Assembly (NCBI GenBank): GCA_905210435.1
Contig: CAJLWO010000027.1
Location: 1-31,605 of the forward strand
Origin: an uncultured Bacteroidales bacterium
Lineage (GTDB): Bacteria > Bacteroidota > Bacteroidia > Bacteroidales > Muribaculaceae
Length of the DNA: 31,605 nucleotides
Direction of reading: 5' to 3'
Position 1 is the first letter of the stretch. Each line of letters starts with the position of its first letter. This document shows, one piece after another, positions 7,135-14,606 of the stretch. A program made the position numbers and the translations under genes. The notes below the pieces were generated by a model. It was given only the letters and a program-made list of their open reading frames with translations. It was not told where the DNA came from and made no database searches.

Positions 7135-8562
7135 ATGGAGAGAGACAGTCTGCTTGCCATGATACGCCGCGGACAGGAGATGTCGCTGCGACAGCAGCTG
7201 CGTCTCACCGCAGTATTGTCATGGCCGGCGATAGTGGCGCAGCTGTCGACCATCGTCATGCAGTACATCGACGCCGCGATGGTCGGCTCGCTCGGAGCCG
7301 AATCATCGGCATCAATCGGACTGATGGCAACGTCGACATGGCTCATGTGGGGACTCTGCTCGGCCGTAGCCTCAGGATTTTCAGTGCAGGTGGCCAACCG
7401 CATCGGAGCCTCCGACCGCCGTGGAGCCGAAAGTGTGCTCCGCCAGTCGTTCCTGCCGGTTATTGTGTTCAGCATCCTGCTCGCCATATTCGGAGCAGCA
7501 ATAAGCGGACACCTGCCTCTGTGGCTCGGCGGAAGCGACGACATAGCGCCCGGCGCATCATCTTATTTCCTGGTATTCAGTCTGTCGCTGCCGTTCCTGC
7601 AGATAAGTTTTCTGAGCGGCGCGATGCTTCGGTGCAGCGGCAACACGCTTTTCCCCGGCATAGTCAACGTAGGGATGTGTGTGCTCGACGTGATTTTCAA
7701 TTTCTTCCTGATATTTCCCGCCCACAATCTTGACATCGCCGGAATGTCATTACGGCTCCCCGGCGCCGGCCTCGGAGTAACCGGAGCGGCCATAGGCACG
7801 GCTCTTGCCGAGACAGTGGCGGCCGCCGTCATGCTGTGGTATCTGTGGCGGCGCAACAAAGAGCTCAACCTGAGGTATTCCCAGGGGTCGTTCATGCCCG
7901 GCATGCACTGTCTGCGACGTGCCTTCCGCATATCCACCCCCTTAGGCATAGAGCATATGCTCATGTGCGGCGCGCAGGTGTTCATCACCGCCATCGTGGC
8001 GCCCCTGGGCACTGTGGCAATCGCCGCCAACGCGTTTGCCGTCACAGCCGAAAGCCTTTGCTACATGCCCGGCTACGGCATAAGCGAGGCGGCCACGACC
8101 CTTGTAGGACAAAGCCTCGGGGCGGGACGCGAACGTCTGGCACGTTCTTTCGCCAAAATAACAGTCATATCGGGCATAGTCGTAATGACAGTTATGGGAG
8201 TGGTGATGTATGTCGGAGCACCGGTGATGATGGGAATAATATCACCCGTCGGGGCAATCTGTTCGCTCGGCACGGAAGTGCTTCGTATCGAGGCGTTTGC
8301 CGAACCGATGTTCGCCGCCTCGATAGTGGCCTACGGCGTGTTCATCGGCGCCGGCGACACTCTCGTGCCGGCAGGCATGAACCTCGGAAGCATATGGGGC
8401 GTGCGCCTCACGCTCGCCGCCATTCTCGCACCGACAATGGGACTTAAAGGGGTATGGATAGCTATGGCAATCGAACTGTGTTTCCGCGGTGCAATCTTCC
8501 TGCTCAGATTACGCACCGACCGCTGGTTGCGTGCCAACCGCGCGCTGTTCTCCGCACGCTGA
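7135..8562 (+). CDS. MATE family multidrug/organic cation efflux transporter
   Basis: Inner-membrane transporter with about 12 hydrophobic helices in two related halves; MATE proteins export drugs or metabolites in exchange for Na+ or H+. A short basic N-terminus (about 25 residues) precedes LSWPAIVAQLSTIVMQYIDAAMVG, the typical first helix; the second half repeats the pattern in RISTPLGIEHMLMCGAQVFI and GQSLGAGRERLARSF. The length of 475 residues is normal for the family. It is 5 bp downstream of the PatB-type gene, so it might export a product of that enzyme (inference only). The gene is GC-rich and codon use matches the neighbouring metabolic genes. The substrate cannot be predicted. Confidence 0.93.
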   Translation: MERDSLLAMIRRGQEMSLRQQLRLTAVLSWPAIVAQLSTIVMQYIDAAMVGSLGAESSASIGLMATSTWLMWGLCSAVASGFSVQVANRIGASDRRGAESVLRQSFLPVIVFSILLAIFGAAISGHLPLWLGGSDDIAPGASSYFLVFSLSLPFLQISFLSGAMLRCSGNTLFPGIVNVGMCVLDVIFNFFLIFPAHNLDIAGMSLRLPGAGLGVTGAAIGTALAETVAAAVMLWYLWRRNKELNLRYSQGSFMPGMHCLRRAFRISTPLGIEHMLMCGAQVFITAIVAPLGTVAIAANAFAVTAESLCYMPGYGISEAATTLVGQSLGAGRERLARSFAKITVISGIVVMTVMGVVMYVGAPVMMGIISPVGAICSLGTEVLRIEAFAEPMFAASIVAYGVFIGAGDTLVPAGMNLGSIWGVRLTLAAILAPTMGLKGVWIAMAIELCFRGAIFLLRLRTDRWLRANRALFSAR

Positions 8563-8594
8563 CCGCAGTTGACGCAAACATCAGCTGTCACAGC

Positions 8595-8722
8595 GAATTT
8601 GTAGGGACACATAAAATTCGGAAATCGGCTGGATTGTAGGGTCGCGATTCATCGCGTCCGCGTCACTATCGGTATCCAATTAAATACCAAGACATTATGC
8701 GGACGCGATAAATCGCGTCCCC
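8595..8722. repeat. P-family palindromic repeat, copy 1 (diverged)
   Basis: The left arm TCGCGATTCATCGCGTCCGC (within 8636-8663) and the right arm GCGGACGCGATAAATCGCG (8699 onward, to 8722) are inverted relative to each other, and each arm is nearly self-complementary. A stray partial left end, GAATTTGTAGGGAC, lies at 8595-8608. The repeat fills most of the 200 bp between the convergent MATE and metal-ABC genes, so transcripts from both sides would contain strong hairpins and may end there. Other copies are at 17405-17501 and 25727-25828. I see no gene in 8563-8765. Confidence 0.8.
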
Positions 8723-8765
8723 TTCAAGATACAACGACGTTTGAACGCAAATTACTCAATGCCGG

Positions 8766-9572
8766 TTATCGGTTGTGGGGGCAGTCGAGAGCGAAATAAT
8801 GATGGTCGGCCGTGCACTCCTCTATGCGGTGGTCGACAATGATATGACGGTTGGCCATCGAGGCTATGCGCGACATCTCGTGCGACACGAGGATAATGGT
8901 GGTGGTCGGCGCAAGTTCCGAAATTATGTCATATACACGGTATTCAAACTGCTTGTCGAGGTAGCTCAGCGGCTCGTCGAGCACAAGTATCTGCGGCGCG
9001 CTGATAATGGCGCGGGCAAGGAGCGTACGCTGCAGCTGGCCGCCTGAGAGCCGGTCGAGAGTGAAGTCCTTCCTGTTGTCGAGGCCTACGGTATCTATGG
9101 CGCGGCGTACACGCTCGGCGCGTTCGGCCTTGTCAATATCCTTTATCGCAATAAGTCCCGAGGTGATTACCTCCTTCACCGTAATCGGGAACCGCGAGTC
9201 AATCATGTTTTTCTGAGGCAGATAGCCTATCGGCAGATGATCGGCTCGGCTTCCACGGTCAAAATAGGTCACTGAGCCGCACGTAGGCTTTATCAGCTTG
9301 AGTATCAACCGCAGAAGTGTCGTTTTGCCTCCGCCGTTAGGCCCTGTGATGGCGAAAAAGTCGCCGCGGCCTATGCCGAGGTTGACATCTTCGAGTATTA
9401 TTTTGCCGTTGCGGCGGAATCCCACATTGTCAAGGGTTATGATGGTATCGCCGTCATGATGCATACGCGGAGTGTGATGCAGGCAGTGGCCGTTGCAATG
9501 GTGCTCCGTGGCCGTGCCGTCAGCGTGCGAGGGCGTCGGCGATGATATTGAATTGCTTGAGGTAGTCGTCAT
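8766..9572 (-). CDS. ABC transporter ATPase, zinc/manganese-type (ZnuC-like), with His/Cys-rich N-terminal extension
   Basis: Cytosolic ATPase of a metal-type ABC importer. It has Walker A GPNGGGKTT (77-85), signature LSGGQ (175-179), Walker B ILVLDEP (195-201) and an H-loop in ILVSHEMS. The conserved domain begins only at about residue 43. The preceding tail contains EHHCNGHCLHHTPRMHH, with seven His and two Cys in 17 residues, which is unlikely in random sequence and argues that the upstream start is used; this start makes the gene overlap the binding-protein gene by 53 bp. The alternative is Met37 (start at 9464), which would remove most of the cluster. The tail may bind or sense zinc. No permease gene lies downstream, which is unusual for this operon type. 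Confidence 0.88.
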   Translation of the reverse strand: MTTTSSNSISSPTPSHADGTATEHHCNGHCLHHTPRMHHDGDTIITLDNVGFRRNGKIILEDVNLGIGRGDFFAITGPNGGGKTTLLRLILKLIKPTCGSVTYFDRGSRADHLPIGYLPQKNMIDSRFPITVKEVITSGLIAIKDIDKAERAERVRRAIDTVGLDNRKDFTLDRLSGGQLQRTLLARAIISAPQILVLDEPLSYLDKQFEYRVYDIISELAPTTTIILVSHEMSRIASMANRHIIVDHRIEECTADHHYFALDCPHNR

Positions 9573-10380
9573 CGAGAGGATTGATTTGTACGATGGATAT
9601 ACCGAGTTCGTCGGCGAGCGTAGCAGCCTGCCGGGTGTCGAAATTCTGCTGTATGAACATCACTTTCACACCTTTGTCGGCCGCATGGCGATGCGTATCG
9701 CGCAGCTGACCGGGCGTCATCTCCTTGTTGTCCTGCCCTACGGCAATCTGCTCCAGGCCGTAGTCGCGCGCGAAATATGACAACGATGGGTGCCAGATAA
9801 GGAACGAACGCGTGCCTATGCTGTCGAGGCGCGATGATATGACGGTGTCGAGAGAGTCGAGCCGTGCCACGAGCCGGTTGTAATTGGCCGTATAGAAATC
9901 CTTGCGGGCGGGGTCGGCATCGCTGACGGCGGCAAGCATGTTGGCGGCTATTACCTTAAGGTTGGATACCGACGTCCAGGTATGCGGGTCGGCCGGCTCG
10001 TGCGTATGGTTGCCGTGGGCGTGCGTGCCGTAAATCAACTCTATGCCGTCGGACACATCTACGAAACGTAATTCAGGATTCGATTGGCCGATACGTTCGG
10101 TAAGCGTCTGCTCAAACGGCAGATTTCCCGCCTTCATATACACGGCCGCATCATTGACCGCGCGCATGCCGTTGACAGTCACCTCGAACGCCTCGGGATT
10201 GGCATCGGCCTGCATCAGCGTGACAATCTCAATCGAATCGCCCGTAATCTCCCTGAGCAACGACGCCTGCGGAGGCAGACTCACCGCTACCGACATGCGC
10301 GTGTCCCCCTCAGGCCTGCACGACGAGAGGCCCGAAAGCATACATAATATTATAGCAAAAAGGAAAAATATACGTTTCAT
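9520..10380 (-). CDS. Metal (zinc-type) ABC transporter substrate-binding lipoprotein, ZnuA-like
   Basis: Cluster A-I solute-binding protein, lipid-anchored through Cys21 (lipobox LSSC), facing the periplasm. Metal ligands expected from the family are visible: His133 in DPHTW, His197 in WHPSL, and Asp270/271 in NPLDDDY; the first usual His position (HxY in other ZnuA proteins) reads NPEAFEV, so Glu63 may substitute. A mobile His-rich loop, GTHAHGNHTHEPADPH (118-133), is typical of zinc binders. It is first in a minus-strand operon with the ATPase, which overlaps its 3' end. A TAAATTTG box (10385-10392, minus strand) lies only 4 nt before the ATG, so the transcript may be almost leaderless. 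Zinc is more likely than manganese because of the His loop. Confidence 0.9.
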   Translation of the reverse strand: MKRIFFLFAIILCMLSGLSSCRPEGDTRMSVAVSLPPQASLLREITGDSIEIVTLMQADANPEAFEVTVNGMRAVNDAAVYMKAGNLPFEQTLTERIGQSNPELRFVDVSDGIELIYGTHAHGNHTHEPADPHTWTSVSNLKVIAANMLAAVSDADPARKDFYTANYNRLVARLDSLDTVISSRLDSIGTRSFLIWHPSLSYFARDYGLEQIAVGQDNKEMTPGQLRDTHRHAADKGVKVMFIQQNFDTRQAATLADELGISIVQINPLDDDYLKQFNIIADALAR

Positions 10381-10414
10381 GCCGCAAATTTATAAAAAAA
10401 AATAACATTTAGCA

Positions 10415-10444
10415 TTTGAAAAATTACGATATTCACTATATTTG
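10415..10444 (+). promoter_or_regulatory. Promoter of the Lrp/AsnC gene
   Basis: TTTG (10415-10418), 18 nt, then TATATTTG (10437-10444) fits the Bacteroidota promoter consensus (TTTG, about 19-21 nt, TAnnTTTG). Transcription should start near 10451, leaving a leader of about 24 nt. A small palindrome TTTGC-AGC-GCAAA (10441-10453) overlaps the -7 box and the start region and could be an operator, possibly for autoregulation. Confidence 0.6.
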
Positions 10445-10474
10445 CAGCGCAAAACTAAATAAGACTCCGAAACT

Positions 10475-10951
10475 ATGGCTCATACCCAACTTGACCAACT
10501 TGATGTGAAGATATTGCAGATGATGTCGGGCAACGCCCGCAAACCATTTCTCGAGATAGCCCGCGAATGCGGAGTTTCAGGCGCTGCGGTCCATCAGCGT
10601 ATCGGCAAGTTACAGGCATCGGGAGTGATTAAGGGTACGGAAATGCTGGTTGAGCCCTCTGCTATAGGTTATGAGACCTGCGCTTACATGGGCTTTTTCC
10701 TCAAAGACCCCGCATCATTCAACGATGTGATAGAAAAACTTAGGGATATACCCGAAGTGGTGGAATGTCATTTCACGACCGGACAGTACGATCTTTTCAT
10801 CAAGGTGTTCGCCCGCAACAATGACCATCTCCTCCATCTTATACACGAGAAGCTGCAGAATCTCGGACTCTCGCGCACGGAATCACTCATCTCGTTCAAA
10901 GAGGTGTTCAAGCGTCCGCTGCCTGTCGACGATACCATCGCCCGCGACTGA
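10475..10951 (+). CDS. Lrp/AsnC family transcriptional regulator
   Basis: DNA-binding regulator that normally responds to an amino acid or related small molecule. An AsnC-type helix-turn-helix occupies about residues 5-52 (LDQLDVKILQMM, then LEIARECGVSGAAVHQRIGKL), and an RAM ligand-binding domain follows (about 70-150), including TGQYDLFIKVFA. The length of 158 residues is normal. It is transcribed divergently from the metal ABC operon and about 96 bp upstream of the pRiA4b-like gene. Its targets are unknown; divergent placement makes control of the neighbouring operon possible, but Lrp proteins often act on distant genes. Confidence 0.92.
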   Translation: MAHTQLDQLDVKILQMMSGNARKPFLEIARECGVSGAAVHQRIGKLQASGVIKGTEMLVEPSAIGYETCAYMGFFLKDPASFNDVIEKLRDIPEVVECHFTTGQYDLFIKVFARNNDHLLHLIHEKLQNLGLSRTESLISFKEVFKRPLPVDDTIARD

Positions 10952-11047
10952 ACCGCGTAACCGTCCGACAGCATTGCATAAGTTCCGTGACATAACATTT
11001 TTAATGCTGAGTTGTTATACTTGCTCCACTATAAAATACTTTCAATT

Positions 11048-11602
11048 ATGACATTTACATTTAATATAATATCCGATGAAGTCGAAAACTTCAAGAGAGT
11101 GATTGTCGTTGACTCCAGCGCAACTTTCATGGAGCTTAAAAATGCGATCTGCGACAGTGTAGGATACGACAAGAACCAGTTCTGCTCTTTCTTCCTGTGC
11201 GAGGGCAACTGGGAGAAAACTCGTGAAATCACAATGGAGGACATGGGTTCAAGTTCCGACGAAGATGTATACCTGATGGATGACTGCGTGCTCGAGGATC
11301 TTATCGAGGATGAAGGCCAGCGCCTCATTTTCAACTTCGACTATCTGACCGACCGCTCGTTCTTCATGGAGATGAAGGAGATGACTCCCGGCAAGTCGCT
11401 CAAAGACCCCTTGTGCAGCATATCGCGCGGCACCCCTCCCCCACAGACAGTAGATTTCGACGAATTCAACGCCAAACTCGACTCACAGACCGCCGACGCG
11501 GGTCTCGACCTCGGCCTTGACGACGAATACTACGGTGAGGCCACATTCAATGACGACGAATTCGATGAAAGCGGATTTGAAGTAACCGACTTCAACGAAT
11601 AA
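11048..11602 (+). CDS. Plasmid pRiA4b ORF-3-like family protein
   Basis: Predicted cytosolic acidic protein of 184 residues. It begins with a beta-rich TFTFNIISDEVENFKRVIVVDSSATFMEL-type fold characteristic of the PRiA4 ORF3 (TnpR-like) family; FLCEGNWEK and RLIFNFDYLTDRSFFMEM are the recognisable later elements. The C-terminal 60 residues are very acidic (about a third Asp/Glu) and probably flexible. The function of this family is not known. I take the ATG at 11048; an in-frame ATG 36 bp upstream would add 12 unrelated residues. A strong hairpin 38 bp after the stop probably marks the transcript end. Confidence 0.8.
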   Translation: MTFTFNIISDEVENFKRVIVVDSSATFMELKNAICDSVGYDKNQFCSFFLCEGNWEKTREITMEDMGSSSDEDVYLMDDCVLEDLIEDEGQRLIFNFDYLTDRSFFMEMKEMTPGKSLKDPLCSISRGTPPPQTVDFDEFNAKLDSQTADAGLDLGLDDEYYGEATFNDDEFDESGFEVTDFNE

Positions 11603-11640
11603 TCCGCGCCCACGACCAAACGCATATATTGACAATACTA

Positions 11641-11679
11641 CGAATGCTCCCGACCGACACACCCGGCCGGGAGCATTCG
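11641..11679 (+). terminator. Hairpin after the pRiA4b-like gene, probable terminator
   Basis: CGAATGCTCCCG (11641-11652) pairs perfectly with CGGGAGCATTCG (11668-11679), a 12-bp stem. The T-rich tail is poor (TCATAATG), so termination may be partial or rely on 3'-end processing. It lies 38 bp after the stop of the upstream gene. Confidence 0.55.
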
Positions 11680-11724
11680 TCATAATGTACAGACACGATG
11701 CAATGCTGATTACGTAAGGAGCAT

Positions 11725-11757
11725 GGAGTGGGGCGAGGGCGTCTCGCCCTCGTGGTA
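11725..11757 (+). repeat. Q-family hairpin repeat, copy 1
   Basis: CGAGGGCG-TCT-CGCCCTCG (11734-11752) lies between GGAGTGGGG and TGGTA. The whole unit is the near reverse complement of 27173-27207 (GTTACCACGGGGG... CCGCTCCACTC). This makes it a dispersed intergenic hairpin family with at least three copies in the window. Confidence 0.75.
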
Positions 11758-11777
11758 TTATTCTTATTACACTAAAA

Positions 11778-11965
11778 GTTACCACGGGGGTGTTGCAAAA
11801 CTGATGTAGATGATTGCATGATGTAGGGCTGCTCCCCGGAGCAGCCGATAACAAAAGTTGATTATCAGTTGCTTGGCGGCTGCACCGGGGTGCAGCCCTA
11901 CAAGATGACGTATCATATATGTAAAATATTATAAGTTTTGCAACTCTCCCGCTCCACCCAACTCC
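11778..11965 (-). repeat. Q-family repeat, copy 2, split by an R element
   Basis: The left half GTTACCACGGGGG (11778-11790) and right half CTCCCGCTCCACCCAACTCC (11946-11965) correspond to the two sides of the intact copy at 27173-27207. The 155 bp between them (11791-11945) have the inverted ends of an R element, so the Q copy appears to be interrupted by insertion. Confidence 0.65.
11791..11945. mobile_element. R-family element, copy 1, carrying an S palindromic cassette
   Basis: The ends TGTTGCAAAAC (11791-11801) and GTTTTGCAACT (11935-11945) are inverted over 10 of 11 positions. Inside is a palindromic cassette: TGTAGGGCTGC ... GCAGCC (11822-11846) and GGCTGCACC ... GCAGCCCTACA (11878-11902), each arm self-complementary. 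There is no open reading frame. A second element with the same ends is at 25699-25863, but it contains a P cassette instead. It is probably a non-autonomous mobile or recombining repeat; the enzyme responsible is unknown. Confidence 0.6.
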
Positions 11966-12045
11966 GCATAAGTGATGTGTTGCGATACGACGCGGGATAT
12001 TACAAATAGAGAGCATTTGTAGTAAAGAATGACGCATTTTTTTCA

Positions 12046-12075
12046 TTTCACAATGGAGAAAATATGCTAAATTTG
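12046..12075 (+). promoter_or_regulatory. Promoter of the L-fucose operon
   Basis: TTTC (12046-12049), 18 nt, then TAAATTTG (12068-12075) is a good Bacteroidota promoter. Transcription would start near 12082, giving a leader of about 100 nt before the fucI ATG at 12184. The leader holds GCCG-ATA-CGGC (within about 12124-12137), a small palindrome that might be an operator or hairpin. No FucR-type regulator gene is present in the window. Confidence 0.55.
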
Positions 12076-12183
12076 CATCAGTACACGCGGGTGGAAGCGC
12101 TCTGCATACGACAAACCGACATAGCCGATACGGCATATATGACCGACATTATAACAAATCTAACTTATAATACTGTTACAATC

Positions 12184-13959
12184 ATGAAAAAGTATCCTAA
12201 AATCGGCATACGCCCCACTATCGACGGACGTCAGGGCGGAGTACGCGAAAGCCTTGAAGAGAAAACCATGAACCTGGCCAAAGCCGTGGCCGAACTCATC
12301 ACTAAAAATCTGCGTCATGGCGACGGCACTCCCGTGGAATGCGTCATCGCCGACGGCACGATAGGCCGAGTGGCCGAAAGCGCAGCCTGCGCCGAGAAAT
12401 TCGAGCGCGAAGGTGTAGGCGCAACCATCTCAGTCACCTCATGCTGGTGCTACGGTGCCGAGACAATGGACATGAACCCCTACTGGCCCAAAGCCGTGTG
12501 GGGCTTCAACGGCACGGAACGCCCCGGAGCCGTATACCTCGCAGCCGTACTCGCCGGACATGCGCAGAAAGGTCTGCCCGCATTCGGCATCTACGGACGC
12601 GACGTACAGGACATCGACGACAATACCATACCCGCCGACGTGGCTGAAAAGATACTGCGCTTCGCCCGCGCCGCCATCGCCGTGGCCACCATGCGCGGCC
12701 GCTCCTATCTGTCGATGGGTTCGGTATCGATGGGTATCGCCGGCTCGATTGTCAATCCCGACTTCTTCGAGGAGTATCTCGGCATGCGCTGCGAGTCAAT
12801 CGACCTGACCGAAATCATACGCCGCATGACCGAAGGCATCTACGACCACGAAGAATACGAGAAGGCTATGGCTTGGACACGCGAGCACTGCAAGGTCAAC
12901 GAAGGTGAAGACTTCAAGAACCGCCCCGAAAAACGCAAGACCCGCGAGCAGAAAGACGCCGACTGGGAATTCATCGTCAAGATGACCATCATCATGCGCG
13001 ACCTCATGACCGGCAACCCCAAACTCCTCGAAATGGGATTCAAAGAGGAATCGCTCGGCCACAACGCAATCGCGGCCGGATTCCAGGGACAACGCCAGTG
13101 GACCGACTTCTACCCCAACGGCGACTACTCGGAAGCCCTGCTCAACACTTCGTTTGACTGGAACGGCATACGCGAAGCGTTCGTACTCGCTACCGAAAAC
13201 GACTCATGCAACGGTGTGGCAATGCTCTTCGGCCATCTCCTGACAGGCACAGCCCAGATATTCTCCGACGTGCGTACCTACTGGAGCCCCGAGGCCGTAA
13301 AACGTGTCACCGGCAAAGAACTTACAGGCCGCGCTGCAGGCGGTATCATCCACCTCATCAACTCAGGCGCCACAACCCTCGACGCTACCGGCGAAATGAC
13401 CGATGCCGAAGGCAATCACGTAATGAAACAGGTAGGCGACGTGACTGAAGATGACGTAAAAGCATGTCTGAAAGCCACTACATGGTATCCCGCCGACCGC
13501 GACTACTTCCGCGGCGGAGGCTTCTCGTCGCACTTCCTATCGAAAGGCGGAATGCCCGTGACAATGTCACGCCTCAACATCATCAAGGGTCTCGGCCCGG
13601 TGCTTCAGATTGCCGAAGGCTGGACAGTGGAAATCGACCCCGAAATCAACCGGGCGCTCGACATGCGTACCGACCCGACCTGGCCCACCACATGGTTCGT
13701 GCCCCGTCTGTGCGACAAACCCGCTTTCCGCGACGTATACTCGGTGATGAACAACTGGGGCGCCAACCACGGTGCAATCTCGTTCGGTCACATCGGCCAG
13801 GACCTCATCACCCTCGCATCGATACTCCGCATACCTGTGTGCATGCACAATGTCGAGGAGGACAAGATATTCCGTCCCGCCGCATGGAACGCATTCGGCA
13901 TGGACAAGGAAGGCTCCGACTACCGCGCCTGCAAAAACTATGGTCCCATCTATAAATAA
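12184..13959 (+). CDS. fucI: L-fucose isomerase
   Basis: Cytosolic Mn2+-dependent isomerase converting L-fucose to L-fuculose, the first step of the pathway. Counting from the ATG at 12184 the protein has 591 residues, the standard FucI length, and starts KKYPKIGIRPTIDGRQGGVR as family members do. The metal and catalytic residues known in E. coli (Glu337, Asp361, His528) appear one position later: Glu338 in LATENDSCNG, Asp362 in SDVRTYWSP and His529 in NWGANHGAISFGH. The 12064 start would add 40 unrelated residues and precede the predicted transcription start, so I reject it. First gene of a five-gene fucose operon; the aldolase start overlaps its stop codon. Confidence 0.97.
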   Translation: MKKYPKIGIRPTIDGRQGGVRESLEEKTMNLAKAVAELITKNLRHGDGTPVECVIADGTIGRVAESAACAEKFEREGVGATISVTSCWCYGAETMDMNPYWPKAVWGFNGTERPGAVYLAAVLAGHAQKGLPAFGIYGRDVQDIDDNTIPADVAEKILRFARAAIAVATMRGRSYLSMGSVSMGIAGSIVNPDFFEEYLGMRCESIDLTEIIRRMTEGIYDHEEYEKAMAWTREHCKVNEGEDFKNRPEKRKTREQKDADWEFIVKMTIIMRDLMTGNPKLLEMGFKEESLGHNAIAAGFQGQRQWTDFYPNGDYSEALLNTSFDWNGIREAFVLATENDSCNGVAMLFGHLLTGTAQIFSDVRTYWSPEAVKRVTGKELTGRAAGGIIHLINSGATTLDATGEMTDAEGNHVMKQVGDVTEDDVKACLKATTWYPADRDYFRGGGFSSHFLSKGGMPVTMSRLNIIKGLGPVLQIAEGWTVEIDPEINRALDMRTDPTWPTTWFVPRLCDKPAFRDVYSVMNNWGANHGAISFGHIGQDLITLASILRIPVCMHNVEEDKIFRPAAWNAFGMDKEGSDYRACKNYGPIYK

Positions 13960-14606
13960 TGCATGATATGGCTACTAAAGAACAGATAGAACAGTTTGTA
14001 GAAATGGCGCACCGCGTGGGACGTGCCGGTCTGACCGTATGTAGCAGCGGCAACCTGTCATGGCGCATCGGCGACGAAGTGCTCATATCGGGTACCGGTT
14101 CATGGGTTCCCGACCTCACACCCGACCGTGTGGCCGTGTGCCGTTTCAGCGACGGCGAAGTGCTCAACGGCGTGCGTCCGTCGATTGAGTCGGTATTCCA
14201 CCTCGGCGTGATGCGCGAGCGTGAGGATGTGGGCTGCGTGCTGCACTTCCAGTCGCCCTACGCAACTGCCGTGGCATGCATGAAGCAGCGTCCCGCCACA
14301 CTCAACTTCACAGCAGAGTGCCCGCTCCACGTAGGCGAGGAGATACCGATGATACCCTACTACCGTCCCGGCTCGCCCGAACTGGCTAAGGCTGTGGTCG
14401 ACGCAATGCTCGAACACAACTCGGTCATGCTCCTCAAGCACGGACAGGTCGTATGCGGCAAGGACTTCAACCAGGCGTTCGAACGCGCCATGTTCTTCGA
14501 GATGGCCTGCCGTATCGCCGTGCTCAACGGCGACAACATCGACCCGCTCACACGCGGCGAGATTGATGACCTCGGCGTTTATTTCATGGGTAAACAGGGT
14601 AAATGA
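13959..14606 (+). CDS. fucA: Class II aldolase/adducin family protein, probable L-fuculose-1-phosphate aldolase
   Basis: By position and family it should split L-fuculose 1-phosphate into dihydroxyacetone phosphate and L-lactaldehyde in the cytosol. It has 215 residues, the normal size, with SSGNLSWRI (29-37) for phosphate binding, Glu77 in RPSIESVFHL, and His161 in LKHGQVVCG as a zinc ligand. The central zinc motif, usually His-x-His, reads LHFQSPYATAV (His96, Gln98), so one ligand is replaced by Gln. Whether Gln coordinates the metal or the specificity has shifted is unknown. The start overlaps the fucI stop (TAATG), with another in-frame ATG 9 bp later; its TGA overlaps the kinase start (ATGA), implying tight translational coupling. 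Confidence 0.9.
   Translation: MHDMATKEQIEQFVEMAHRVGRAGLTVCSSGNLSWRIGDEVLISGTGSWVPDLTPDRVAVCRFSDGEVLNGVRPSIESVFHLGVMREREDVGCVLHFQSPYATAVACMKQRPATLNFTAECPLHVGEEIPMIPYYRPGSPELAKAVVDAMLEHNSVMLLKHGQVVCGKDFNQAFERAMFFEMACRIAVLNGDNIDPLTRGEIDDLGVYFMGKQGK

Larger units (their letters stand above)
11603..12183. other. Intergenic region before the fucose operon: terminator-like hairpin, repeats and promoter
   Basis: About 580 bp without a gene. In order it holds a hairpin (11641-11679), a Q-family hairpin (11725-11757), a second Q copy (11778-11965) interrupted by an R-family element (11791-11945) that itself carries an S palindromic cassette (11822-11902), and the fucI promoter and leader (12046-12183). 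The open frame that would extend fucI upstream to 12064 starts before the predicted transcription start and is not considered coding. Confidence 0.75.

Noticed and set aside
11012..11047. Upstream ATG of the pRiA4b-like gene
   Set aside because: The added 12 residues are not like the family N-terminus, which begins at the ATG at 11048.
12064..12183. Upstream extension of fucI by 40 residues
   Set aside because: FucI proteins begin with the KKYPKIGIRPTIDG segment; the extension precedes the predicted transcription start near 12082 and resembles nothing.
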